Shown: piece by piece, positions 15,364-22,609 of the stretch
How positions within the stretch are numbered: position 1 is the stretch's first letter
Layout of the letters: every line of letters begins with the position of its first letter
Origin: Acholeplasmataceae bacterium UBA6190
GTDB taxonomy: Bacteria; Bacillota_I; Bacilli_A; Acholeplasmatales; Acholeplasmataceae
Direction of reading: 5' to 3'
Assembly: GCA_002422045.1 (NCBI GenBank)
Contig: DITG01000033.1
Location: forward strand, 1-22,609
DNA: 22,609 bases
Made by a program: the position numbers and the translations under genes
Notes under the pieces: generated by a model
Databases searched by the model: none
Seen by the model: only the letters and a program-made list of their open reading frames with translations
Told to the model about the DNA's origin: nothing

Positions 15364-15396
15364 AAAAGGGAATTCTCTTGCGGAGAATTCCCTTTT
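15364..15396. terminator. Bidirectional terminator between the binding-protein gene and mscS
   Basis: A perfect 14-bp stem, AAAAGGGAATTCTC (15364-15377) with GAGAATTCCCTTTT (15383-15396), and a 5-base loop TTGCG. The A-run and T-run let it work for both convergent transcripts. Confidence 0.93.
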
Positions 15397-15415
15397 CATA
15401 TTTTATAGAGTAACA

Positions 15416-15461
15416 TTGACACACTGTCATCATTGAAGGTAAATCAGGTTTCAATTGTCAA
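15416..15461. repeat. Nested inverted repeat 3' of mscS
   Basis: Inner arms ATTGAA (15432-15437) and TTCAAT (15450-15455) are followed on the right by TGTCAA (15456-15461), which pairs with TTGACA (15416-15421) across a 10-base bulge on the left. There is no T-run. It could be a structured 3' end of the mscS mRNA; function unknown. Confidence 0.35.
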
Positions 15462-15475
15462 AGGTTATAAGATAA

Positions 15476-16522
15476 CTAACTCTTTAGCTGATGAATCACT
15501 AATTGAGGAAATGGTATCTCTATGTTGTTCTCATCCAATATTTCTTTGATACGTTGTCGAATTCCTCGTTCAACAGCATAGTGTTGCTCGTTTAGGGTTT
15601 TGGCAATCACTCTAAGATTGACAGAGGAGTTTGCCAAATCAATGACACCTGACACACTGGGCGTTTCAATGATTTGAGGATACAAAACCTTGATTTTTGG
15701 GAGTTCCTGATTGAGTAAGTCAATGACAGCCTGTATGTTTTCTCGATAGGCGATTCCAAATTCAACTACGGCAACCGAATGATCTCTGGAAAAATTGATG
15801 AGATTTGATATTTCACCATTGGATAAAATCTTGATTTCACCTTTCCAGTTTTTAATCTTTGTTGTCTTCAATCCGATATCGATGACTTCACCTTTGAACC
15901 CCTGAACTTCAATCTTGTCACCGACATTGAAGTGCTGTTCAAAAATGATGAAGAAGCCGCTGATCAGATCGTTGATGATTTTTTGTGCACCAAGTCCAAT
16001 GACCAATCCAATGATGCCAAGTCCTGCAAGCGCAGGGACGACATTCATCCCCCATAAGGCAAGTATTCCCAAAATCGTGATGGTCCAAACCAGATATTTC
16101 GAAGTGCTTCTCATGACGCGAGAAATGGTGCGTTTGCGACGTTGAAGCGGACCTTCCTTGGTTCCAATCTTCATCAACGCAATCTTAGAAATGCGCAAGA
16201 TCAATTGGGCGACAAACAAAATGATGACAGATGATATGAGCTTTCCGATACTTTCCTCAAAAAATACGATCAGTTGATCAAATGTACGGTTAAAATAGTC
16301 TTGAAAGTTGAAATTCCATATCCAAAGCATCAGAAACACACCGAATAAAAAGACCACAAATGATGCCACAAAGATCGAAATCATGATGGATTTCTTTAAC
16401 TTGAGTTCATATTTCTTGATGAAGTGATGTTCTAGAATGAACAATCCGATCAACACAACAATGATCAGTGCTGAGGGTAATATTTGTCCTGTTGAAATGG
16501 TTGCTGAGAGTAAATGTGTCAT
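15476..16522 (-). CDS. mscS: MscS-family small-conductance mechanosensitive channel
   Basis: A tension-gated channel that releases solutes on osmotic downshock. It has 348 residues from the chosen start, with hydrophobic helices near residues 12-30, 45-70 and 90-115 and the pore helix with the Gly/Ala-rich ALAGLGIIGLVIGLGAQKIINDLISG, the MscS signature. The cytosolic beta domain (FNVGDKIEVQGFKGEVIDIGLKTTKI) and an alpha/beta C-terminal domain follow. It has more N-terminal helices than E. coli MscS (286 residues, three helices), so it is a mid-size MscS-like member. An ATG at 16549 would add nine residues but lies inside the -10 box; the ATG at 16522 has AAGGAGG (16536-16530) 7 bases upstream and is the real start. 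Monocistronic and divergent from speA. Confidence 0.93.
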   Translation of the reverse strand: MTHLLSATISTGQILPSALIIVVLIGLFILEHHFIKKYELKLKKSIMISIFVASFVVFLFGVFLMLWIWNFNFQDYFNRTFDQLIVFFEESIGKLISSVIILFVAQLILRISKIALMKIGTKEGPLQRRKRTISRVMRSTSKYLVWTITILGILALWGMNVVPALAGLGIIGLVIGLGAQKIINDLISGFFIIFEQHFNVGDKIEVQGFKGEVIDIGLKTTKIKNWKGEIKILSNGEISNLINFSRDHSVAVVEFGIAYRENIQAVIDLLNQELPKIKVLYPQIIETPSVSGVIDLANSSVNLRVIAKTLNEQHYAVERGIRQRIKEILDENNIEIPFPQLVIHQLKS

Positions 16523-16547
16523 CGAAAAACCTCCTTCATTCTTCTCC

Positions 16548-16576
16548 ATTATACCACAGGAAAAAGTTCATGACAA
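16548..16576 (-). promoter_or_regulatory. Promoter of mscS
   Basis: On the minus strand, TTGTCA (16576-16571), 17 bases and consensus TATAAT (16553-16548). Transcription should start near 16541, about 20 bases before the mscS ATG. Confidence 0.8.
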
Positions 16577-16623
16577 AATCCGGTCGGACATCTATGTTTT
16601 TCTTAAGAAAAGGACAAAAACAT

Positions 16624-16651
16624 TTGATTATATCTTCATTCATGTTAAAAT
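16624..16651 (+). promoter_or_regulatory. Promoter of speA-speB
   Basis: TTGATT (16624-16629), a 16-base spacer and TAAAAT (16646-16651) preceded by TGT, an extended -10. It lies 30 bases before the speA ATG and is divergent from the mscS promoter. Confidence 0.65.
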
Positions 16652-16681
16652 AGATGTGCTTCATTGAAAGGTGGGTCATAC

Positions 16682-18172
16682 ATGGAAAAAGATCATCGAT
16701 TGACACCCTTCTACACCAAACTTCTGGAGTATGCGGAAAGCAATACCGTTTCGCATGACGTTCCAGGTCACAAGCTTGGTCAGATCGATAATGACATGAT
16801 GGATTATACAGGCGTACACATGTTCAAACTGGATGCTAACGCTCCAAGAGGACTCGATAATTTGAACCGTCCGACAGGCGTCATCAAGGAAGCATGCGAA
16901 TTGATGGCTGACGCTTTTTTTGCTGAACGGGCATATTTGCTCACCGGGGGAACGACCATGGGAATCCTATCCATGATCATGAGCGTTTGTCGAGCCAAAG
17001 AAAAAATCATTCTCCCCAGAAATGTTCATAAATCAGCTATCAACGCCCTGATTTTATCAGGAGCTGTTCCTATTTTTGTCAAGCCGCATCTTGATTTCGA
17101 GCTTGGCATTGCAAATCATATGGAATTTGAAGAAGTCAAACAAGCAATCCTAGACAATCCCGACGCGAAAGCGGTCATGATCATCAATCCGACCTATTTC
17201 GGCGTAGCATCAGATATCAAACGTATTACTGAACTTGCCCATGAACACGACATGATTGTCTTGGCAGATGAAGCGCATGGATCTCACTTTCAATTCAGTG
17301 ATCAGTTGCCCATCAGTGCGATGGCCGCTGGTGCAGACATGAGTTCATGTTCGTTGCATAAGACGGTAGGTTCACTGACTCAAAGTTCGATTCTCGTCAC
17401 GCAAGGACCACGTGTTGACCATATCCGCTTACGATCAACCATCAACATGATCCAATCAACTTCTCCCTCATCTTTGCTTCTGGCAAGCCTCGATGTTGCC
17501 AGAAAAACGATTTATCTTGAAGGACCTACCAAAATACCACAGTTGATCGAGATGGCGCATCAGACAAGATTGAAAATCAATCAGATTACAGGAATTCATG
17601 CGATCGATAAGAATTACTTTAAGAACATACACGCACATGATTATGATGAAACGAAAATCATCGTGAAAGTATCTGATCTTGGTGTCACAGGATTTGATGT
17701 GTACAAAGAACTCTTTGATGTCCATCACATTCAACTTGAACTTGCGGAAACACATATCATTCTTGCTGTATTATCGATAGGTACCCAGCAAAAAGACTTG
17801 GATGCACTGGTCAGATCCTTACAAATGGTATCTGATAAATTTGCTCCAATGCATCTCAAAACAGTTCTGCCCAAGATCAAGTACAGTTATCCTGAAGCCT
17901 ATACAAGACCGAGAGAAGCTTATCATGCACCTAAGAAGTATGTACCGATTGCACAAGCTGTTGACGAGATTGCTGCCGAATCCATCATGATTTATCCACC
18001 AGGGATACCGCTTGTGATTCCAGGTGAAATCATCAGCGAAGACATCATCAATGACTTAGATTTTTATCAACGTAGTGGTTCTGTGATTTTGAGTGATACC
18101 GAAGGTGGATACGTCAAGATCATTGACAAAGAATATTGGATCAAATGGAGCGAATTATATGAAAATGAGTAA
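16682..18172 (+). CDS. speA: Arginine decarboxylase, PLP-dependent (Orn/Lys/Arg decarboxylase, SpeA type)
   Basis: Decarboxylates arginine to agmatine, the first step of putrescine synthesis. It is a 496-residue fold-type-I PLP enzyme of the Bacillus SpeA kind (about 490 residues). Seen: the N-terminal SHDVPGHKLG (24-33), LTGGTTMGI for phosphate binding (88-95), Asp196 in LADEAHGSHF, and SCSLHKTVGSLTQSS with the PLP-binding Lys227. The C-terminal domain ends with the typical YPPGIPLVIPGE. The start is the ATG at 16682 behind AAGGTGG (16668-16674); the TTG at 16664 further up would remove that site. Sequence alone does not exclude lysine or ornithine as substrate, but the overlapping agmatinase gene makes arginine by far the best choice. 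Confidence 0.9.
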   Translation: MEKDHRLTPFYTKLLEYAESNTVSHDVPGHKLGQIDNDMMDYTGVHMFKLDANAPRGLDNLNRPTGVIKEACELMADAFFAERAYLLTGGTTMGILSMIMSVCRAKEKIILPRNVHKSAINALILSGAVPIFVKPHLDFELGIANHMEFEEVKQAILDNPDAKAVMIINPTYFGVASDIKRITELAHEHDMIVLADEAHGSHFQFSDQLPISAMAAGADMSSCSLHKTVGSLTQSSILVTQGPRVDHIRLRSTINMIQSTSPSSLLLASLDVARKTIYLEGPTKIPQLIEMAHQTRLKINQITGIHAIDKNYFKNIHAHDYDETKIIVKVSDLGVTGFDVYKELFDVHHIQLELAETHIILAVLSIGTQQKDLDALVRSLQMVSDKFAPMHLKTVLPKIKYSYPEAYTRPREAYHAPKKYVPIAQAVDEIAAESIMIYPPGIPLVIPGEIISEDIINDLDFYQRSGSVILSDTEGGYVKIIDKEYWIKWSELYENE

Positions 18173-19040
18173 AGTCGATTTATCGTTTCAAAGCTGCAAG
18201 AACACCTATGAGGAAGCGGATGTTGTCATCTTTTCGGTACCGATGGATGCAACCACTTCATTTCGTCCTGGCACTCGGTTTGCAGGTAATGCCATCAGAG
18301 TCGATTCATTTGGCGTCGAATGGTATTCACCTTACCGTGAACGCGACCTAAACGAATTCAAGACGGCTGATATTGGCGACCTTGATCTTCCAATTGGCGC
18401 AGTTGAAGATGCACTGGATATCATTTATAAGACAACAAAGCAAATTCTAGCCGATGGCAAGACACCGATGATGGTTGGTGGCGAGCATCTGGTCAGTTAT
18501 CCCGTGATCAAGGCAGTCTTTGAGAAGTATCCGAATCTGCACATCATCCATTTGGATGCTCATACAGACTTAAGAACATCTTTCTTCGGTAGAGATCTTT
18601 CACATGCAACCTTCATGCGTCACGTTCACAAATTCGTTGGCGATGGAAAGATTTTCCAATTTGGGATTAGAAGCGGTGAAAAACCCGAATTCGACTGGGC
18701 AAAAGCAGGACATGTCACGATGCGAAAATTTGATTTCGAAGGTCTCGACAAAGTCGTTGATCAACTGAAAAACGTACCAGTTTATATCACCATCGACTTA
18801 GACGTCTTAGACCCATCAGTTTTCCCAGGTACTGGAACACCAGAACCAGGTGGCATGCAGTATAAGGATTTGCTTTGGGCATTTGATCAGTTCGAAAAGC
18901 TGAATCATGTGGTTGCAGCCGATTTTGTTGAACTGGCTCCGATGCTTGATCCATCAGGTGCATCCACTGCAGTAGCAGCAAAAACACTGCGTGAGATGGT
19001 CTTGATTTTGCATAAGAACCTAGAAAAGCAGTCTCATTAA
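18159..19040 (+). CDS. speB: Agmatinase (ureohydrolase, SpeB)
   Basis: Hydrolyses agmatine to putrescine and urea. It has 293 residues of the arginase/agmatinase fold with all Mn-binding positions: His110 in GGEHLV, Asp133, His135 and Asp137 in HLDAHTDLR, and Asp213 and Asp215 in TIDLDVLDPS. GTGTPEPGG completes the active-site loop. I take the ATG at 18159, with GGAG 8 bases before it; the frame is open further upstream to 18093 but that part overlaps speA without a ribosome site. The ATG at 18165 is an alternative. The gene starts 14 bases before the speA stop, so translation is coupled. Together the pair makes the arginine-agmatine-putrescine route without ornithine decarboxylase. A terminator follows. 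Confidence 0.93.
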   Translation: MKMSKVDLSFQSCKNTYEEADVVIFSVPMDATTSFRPGTRFAGNAIRVDSFGVEWYSPYRERDLNEFKTADIGDLDLPIGAVEDALDIIYKTTKQILADGKTPMMVGGEHLVSYPVIKAVFEKYPNLHIIHLDAHTDLRTSFFGRDLSHATFMRHVHKFVGDGKIFQFGIRSGEKPEFDWAKAGHVTMRKFDFEGLDKVVDQLKNVPVYITIDLDVLDPSVFPGTGTPEPGGMQYKDLLWAFDQFEKLNHVVAADFVELAPMLDPSGASTAVAAKTLREMVLILHKNLEKQSH

Positions 19041-19045
19041 CATTC

Positions 19046-19074
19046 AAAGGGAATATTCAATTTTCCCTTTTTTT
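19046..19074 (+). terminator. Terminator after speB
   Basis: An 8-bp stem AAAGGGAA (19046-19053) / TTCCCTTT (19063-19070) with a 9-base loop, followed by further T to 19074. It starts 5 bases after the speB stop. Confidence 0.85.
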
Positions 19075-19115
19075 GTTGTATGAAAGCACAACGCATTGGT
19101 CCCCACATTATCGTA

Positions 19116-19131
19116 TAAATCACATGATTTA
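19116..19131 (+). promoter_or_regulatory. Inverted repeat upstream of the pdh promoter (candidate operator)
   Basis: Perfect arms TAAATCA and TGATTTA around CA, centred about 70 bases before the -35 box. The position would suit an activator. It does not match the Rex, CcpA or Fnr consensus sites I know. The rest of this 175-base gap, apart from the terminator and the promoter, shows nothing I can name. Confidence 0.35.
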
Positions 19132-19190
19132 CATTAAAAACCCTTACAATGGATCATCATTTTCATTCTTTTTACAGTCAAGCAAAGGTT

Positions 19191-19219
19191 TTGAATAAAA
19201 CGTCTACGTCAAGTATAAT
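19191..19219 (+). promoter_or_regulatory. Promoter of the pdh operon
   Basis: TTGAAT (19191-19196), a 17-base spacer and consensus TATAAT (19214-19219), with the expected start near 19226 and a short leader carrying AAAGGAGG at 19234-19241. Confidence 0.8.
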
Positions 19220-19249
19220 GAATATGCCAAATCAAAGGAGGAATCAATC

Positions 19250-20335
19250 ATGTTATTTAAAGATTATGATCCATTAAAGAAAAAGCAGTTCCAGATTTTG
19301 GATGCAAAAGGTCAGCTTGTCAAACCTGAACTTGAGCCCAAACTCTCAAAAGAAACACTACTGAAGATGTACAAAACCATGGCACTTGGCCGTGTAGCAG
19401 ACATTAAAGCGCTTCAATATCAACGTCAAGGACGCATGCTCACCTATCCACCGAACCGTGGACAGGAAGCGGCACAGGTCGGTGCAATGGCTGCCCTTGA
19501 ACCACAAGACTGGCTATCTCCCGCATTTAGAGAACTCAATGCGATGCTTTATCGTGGCGTTAAACTCGAACAGATTTATTTGTACTGGTATGGTAACGAA
19601 TGGGGCAATCATTTTGATGCTGATGTCAGAGTGCTTCCAGTGAATGTCATCATCGGTTCTCAGGTGAACCATGCAGCAGGACTTGCCTATGCATCCAAGG
19701 TACTCAAGAAAAATGAAGTAGCGGTTGCAACCATCGGTGACGGGGGTACATCCCACGGTGAGTTTTATGAAGGTTTGAACTTTGCATCTTCCTACAATGC
19801 ACCTCTTGTTGTCGTGATTCAAAATAACCAATGGGCGATTTCAACACCAAGAGCGAAAGCGACCAAAGCGGAAACACTCGCTCAAAAATCCTATGCATTC
19901 GGTATTCCAGGCATCCAAGTCGACGGTAACGATATCTTGGCAATGTATGTTGCTACCAAAGAAGCAGTCGATTATGCAAGAGCTGGTAACGGTCCTGTAT
20001 TGATTGAAGCAGTCACCTATCGCTTAGGTGCTCATACGACATCGGATGACCCAACCATTTATCGTAAAGATGAAGAAGTTCAGGAATGGGAAAAGAAAGA
20101 TCCAATGATCCGGTTCAAGAAATATCTGATCGATAAAGGATATTGGACTGAAGCAGAAGACAAGGCTTTAGAAGAAGAAAATAATACATATGTCGGTGAA
20201 ACATTCAAGAAAGTTGAAGCGACTGGTCTTGAAACATTGGAAGACATTTTCAAGTACACCTACAAGGAAATGACACCACAACTGACAGAACAATACGAAT
20301 ATATGAAGAAGTATTTAGAAGAAGGAGGCAAATAA
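19250..20335 (+). CDS. pdhA: Pyruvate dehydrogenase E1 component, alpha subunit
   Basis: With E1-beta it decarboxylates pyruvate on thiamine diphosphate and passes the acetyl group to lipoyl-E2. Its 361 residues are normal for the family. Seen: the N-terminal NRGQEAAQVGAM segment (69-80), SPAFRELNAML near 90-100, and the thiamine diphosphate/Mg motif starting GDGGTSHGEFYEG (163-175) and ending in QNNQW (191-195). Next comes the STPRAKATKAE loop, which includes the usual phosphorylation-loop region, and the YRLGAHTTSDDPTIYR segment. The last two and the operon order pdhA-pdhB-pdhC favour pyruvate over branched-chain 2-oxoacids, though those E1 enzymes are close. Strong ribosome site AAAGGAGG; the next gene starts 1 base after the stop. 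Confidence 0.93.
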   Translation: MLFKDYDPLKKKQFQILDAKGQLVKPELEPKLSKETLLKMYKTMALGRVADIKALQYQRQGRMLTYPPNRGQEAAQVGAMAALEPQDWLSPAFRELNAMLYRGVKLEQIYLYWYGNEWGNHFDADVRVLPVNVIIGSQVNHAAGLAYASKVLKKNEVAVATIGDGGTSHGEFYEGLNFASSYNAPLVVVIQNNQWAISTPRAKATKAETLAQKSYAFGIPGIQVDGNDILAMYVATKEAVDYARAGNGPVLIEAVTYRLGAHTTSDDPTIYRKDEEVQEWEKKDPMIRFKKYLIDKGYWTEAEDKALEEENNTYVGETFKKVEATGLETLEDIFKYTYKEMTPQLTEQYEYMKKYLEEGGK

Positions 20336-20336
20336 C

Positions 20337-21314
20337 ATGGCAGTTCTCACATTACTCGATGCAATCAACCAAGCACTGGATCAAAAAATGGCAGACGACT
20401 CCAGAGTTGTTGTCTACGGTGAAGATACAGGTTTTGAAGGTGGCGTCTTCAGAGTCACTGCAGGTTTGCAGAAAAAATACGGCGTTGACAGAGTTTTTGA
20501 TACGCCGATTGCCGAATCAGCGATTACTGGGTCTGCCATCGGTATGGCCATCAATGGTCTGATTCCTGTTGCTGAAATCCAATTTGACGGTTTCGTATTC
20601 CCAGGGTATACAGAAATTGTCACACACATGGCACGTTATAGAAACAGAACCAGAGGCAGACACGGTCTACAAATCGTGGTCAGATTCCCTGTCGGTGGTG
20701 GTATTAGAGCACTAGAACACCACTCCGAAAGTATTGAAACATTACTGGGTCATATTCCAGGCTTAAAAGTCGTCATTCCTTCAACACCCTATGATGCGAA
20801 AGGCTTAATGATTTCTGCAATCGAAGATCCAGATCCGGTCATTTTCATGGAACCCAAGAGAATCTATCGTTCCGGTAAACAGGAAGTGCCTGAGGAAATG
20901 TATCGCATACCCATCGGAAAAGCAAAAGTCATCAAAGAAGGTACCGATGTGACGGTTGTCGCATGGGGCGCATTTGTCAGAGAAGTAGAAAAGGCAATGA
21001 AACTGCTTGAAGATGACAACATCAGTGTTGAACTGATTGACTTAAGAACCATCAACCCGATTGATGAAGAAACGATCATCAATTCAGTGAAGAAGACTGG
21101 ACGTTTCGTGGTTGTTCAAGAAGCTGTCAAGACGTATGGTCCTGGCGCAGAACTCATCACACTCGTCAATGAGAAAGCATTCCTGCACCTTGAAGCAGCT
21201 CCGGCCAGAGTGACCGGATTCGACATCACAGTACCTCTTGCAAAAGGCGAACACTATCACTTTATTCAACCGGAACGCATCGCAGCTGAAATTAAAAAAG
21301 TTGCGAAATTCTAA
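20337..21314 (+). CDS. pdhB: Pyruvate dehydrogenase E1 component, beta subunit
   Basis: Partner of E1-alpha; it completes the thiamine diphosphate site in the alpha2-beta2 enzyme. Its 325 residues match the family. The transketolase pyrimidine-binding half shows VYGEDTGFEGGVFRVT (near 21-36), the conserved PIAESAITGSAIGMA and QFDGFVFPGYTEIV. RFPVGGGIRALEHHSES holds the two active-site histidines. The C-terminal transketolase domain has VTVVAWGAFV and the VELIDLRTINPIDEETI segment that binds the partner subunits. AAGGAGG at 20322-20328 lies inside the end of pdhA. The gene ends at TAA 21312-21314, inside the ribosome site of pdhC. Confidence 0.96.
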   Translation: MAVLTLLDAINQALDQKMADDSRVVVYGEDTGFEGGVFRVTAGLQKKYGVDRVFDTPIAESAITGSAIGMAINGLIPVAEIQFDGFVFPGYTEIVTHMARYRNRTRGRHGLQIVVRFPVGGGIRALEHHSESIETLLGHIPGLKVVIPSTPYDAKGLMISAIEDPDPVIFMEPKRIYRSGKQEVPEEMYRIPIGKAKVIKEGTDVTVVAWGAFVREVEKAMKLLEDDNISVELIDLRTINPIDEETIINSVKKTGRFVVVQEAVKTYGPGAELITLVNEKAFLHLEAAPARVTGFDITVPLAKGEHYHFIQPERIAAEIKKVAKF

Positions 21315-21326
21315 GGAGGAACCATC

Positions 21327-22609
21327 ATGTATGATTTTAAATTTGCAGACATCGGCGAAGGTATTCACGAAGGTAAGATCTTAAAATGGCATTTCAAAGT
21401 CGGAGACAAAGTTAAAGAAGGGGAAACATTGGTTGTCGTTGAAACAGACAAAGTCAATGCTGAACTCCCATCTCCTGTCGATGGCGTGATTGTCAAGATT
21501 GGCGCTGCCGTGGGTGAAACGATTCATGTCGGCCAAACAGTAGTTCTGATCAATGATGGCGGTGCGGAAGCACCTGTTGCCAAGACAGAACCCACCAAAG
21601 AAAAATTATCCGAAGGGTCTTCAGCACCTGGCGTGATCGGTGAGATTGAAGTTTCTTCAACGGTCATGGCATCATCAAACGAAGGTGTTTCCACAAAAGC
21701 TGAAAGCTCTTCAAGCAAGGCACTTGCTACACCTGTGGCAAGACAACTGGCGAAAGATCTGGGCGTTGACATCAACAAAGTCAAAGGTTCCGGAGAATTC
21801 GGCAGAGTCATGAAAGAAGATATCCTGAAAGCCGCTGGACAAAGCCAAAAGAGTGCTCCTGAAGTGGTCGCAAGCACACCTTCTGTTTCCGTTCCCAAAG
21901 TATCCGTATCCGCCACTGGCGATGTCGAATATGTTCCGATTTCCAAGCTCAGAAAAGCGATTGTTAAGAACATGACGCTTTCCAAGCAAATCATTCCTCA
22001 CACCGTATTGATGGATGAAGTCATTGTCGATAAGCTCGTTGACTTAAGAGATAAAGTCAAGGCTCAGGCAGCTGCTCAAAACATCAAACTGACCTATATG
22101 GCATTCATCATGAAGGCTGTGGTCATTGCACTGAAGAAGTTCCCCAATTTCAACGCAAGTTTTGATCAAGAAAATGATCGCATGATCATCAAGAAGTTCA
22201 TCAATCTCGGCATGGCTGTCGATACGCCAGACGGACTGATTGTTCCTAACATCAAGAACGCTGACAAAAAATCGATTCTCGAACTGGCCAAAGAACTGAG
22301 AGAAGTCGCTGATCAGACGGTTGCCAGAACTGTACAACTCGCACAACTCCAAAATGCAACATTCTCGATCACCAATTTCGGTGCAGCAGATGTCGCATAC
22401 GGCACACCCATCATTCCTCATCCTGAAGTCGGTATCTTAGGCGTTGGCAAGATTCAACAGAAACCTGTTGTCATCAACGGCGAAATCAAGGCAGCTTACG
22501 TGCTTCCCTTAAGTTTGGCAGTCGACCACAGAGTCATCGATGGCGCTGACGCTGGCAGATTCTTAAATACAATTAAGGCTTTATTAAATGACCCAATGAT
22601 GTTACTATT
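21327..22609 (+). CDS. pdhC: Dihydrolipoamide acetyltransferase E2 of pyruvate dehydrogenase (3' end cut by window)
   Basis: The core of the PDH complex; it transfers acetyl groups from lipoamide to CoA. There are 427 codons without a stop up to the window edge. Domains in order: one lipoyl domain (1-78) with the lipoylated Lys42 in VETDKVNAEL; a Ser/Ala/Val-rich linker; an E3/E1-binding domain (about 132-169, ATPVARQLAKDLGVDINKVKGSG...GRV..EDI); a second linker; and the catalytic domain from about 200 to the end, with GMAVDTPDGLIVPNI and the acyltransferase motif DHRVIDGADAGRF (His401, Asp405). The C-terminal NDPMMLL shows that only a few residues are missing. AAGGAGG (21313-21319) precedes the ATG. 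A single lipoyl domain is common in Gram-positive E2. E3 (lpd) is expected next, outside the window. Confidence 0.95.
   Translation, partial: MYDFKFADIGEGIHEGKILKWHFKVGDKVKEGETLVVVETDKVNAELPSPVDGVIVKIGAAVGETIHVGQTVVLINDGGAEAPVAKTEPTKEKLSEGSSAPGVIGEIEVSSTVMASSNEGVSTKAESSSSKALATPVARQLAKDLGVDINKVKGSGEFGRVMKEDILKAAGQSQKSAPEVVASTPSVSVPKVSVSATGDVEYVPISKLRKAIVKNMTLSKQIIPHTVLMDEVIVDKLVDLRDKVKAQAAAQNIKLTYMAFIMKAVVIALKKFPNFNASFDQENDRMIIKKFINLGMAVDTPDGLIVPNIKNADKKSILELAKELREVADQTVARTVQLAQLQNATFSITNFGAADVAYGTPIIPHPEVGILGVGKIQQKPVVINGEIKAAYVLPLSLAVDHRVIDGADAGRFLNTIKALLNDPMMLL

Noticed and set aside
18093..18158. Upstream extension of the agmatinase ORF from 18093
   Set aside because: It overlaps speA by 80 bases without a ribosome site; the extra residues do not resemble the ureohydrolase N-terminus, and GGAG sits before the ATG at 18159.
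19191..19213. Possible cre site between the pdh -35 and -10 boxes (AAAACGTCTACG)
   Set aside because: Four of the conserved cre positions do not match, and the outer TG/CA bases are absent.
21524..22421. Minus-strand ORFs over pdhC (up to 156 codons)
   Set aside because: The plus frame encodes a textbook E2 with lipoyl, binding and catalytic motifs; the antisense frames have no recognisable domain.

Overview
The window is an ordinary chromosomal stretch of a low-GC Gram-positive-type bacterium. Dense operons, clear AAGGAGG ribosome sites, U-tracted terminators, TGA used as a stop (feoA, feoB) and TGG for Trp (standard code, not the Mycoplasma code) fit an Acholeplasma- or Izemoplasma-like member of the Mycoplasmatota, or a close Bacillota relative. 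That placement is inference from style and gene content; no marker gene is present. I see no IS element, prophage, CRISPR array, rRNA or tRNA, and no gene-free stretch longer than about 215 bases.

Layout: (1) 2-3034, the 3' part of a very large secreted or surface protein built from alternating Ig-like and OB-fold-like units, closed by a terminator. (2) 3173-4312, a seven-helix membrane diguanylate cyclase with its own promoter and terminator. (3) 4427-6821, a ferrous iron uptake operon, feoA-feoB plus a 48-residue cysteine-rich FeoB-associated membrane protein, with 4-base stop/start overlaps; its promoter has its -35 box inside an inverted repeat. (4) 6925-15396, a xylose utilisation locus: xylR (ROK repressor, minus strand), xylA, xylB, then a ChvE-GguAB-type sugar ABC transporter (ATPase, permease, binding lipoprotein). 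(5) 15476-16522, an MscS-type channel on the minus strand. (6) 16682-19040, arginine decarboxylase and agmatinase, giving putrescine. (7) 19250 to the window end, pyruvate dehydrogenase E1-alpha, E1-beta and nearly all of E2.

The metabolic logic is coherent. The ABC system imports xylose, XylA and XylB convert it to xylulose 5-phosphate, and the carbon can end as pyruvate and then acetyl-CoA through the PDH complex at the right-hand end.

The most interesting structure is regulatory. A promoter with an embedded palindrome (8-base arms, 5-base spacer, good XylR operator candidate) and a CcpA-type cre site stands before the transporter genes. A 41/46-identical copy of the promoter/operator, also followed by a cre, stands just past the 3' end of xylR, pointing into xylR in antisense and on towards xylA, which has no convincing promoter of its own. 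This suggests that xylAB may be transcribed as a long RNA antisense to the gene for its own repressor. No wholly new gene system is evident; the other notable items are the repeat architecture of the surface protein, a charged C-terminal extension on the sugar permease, and the nested feo promoter.
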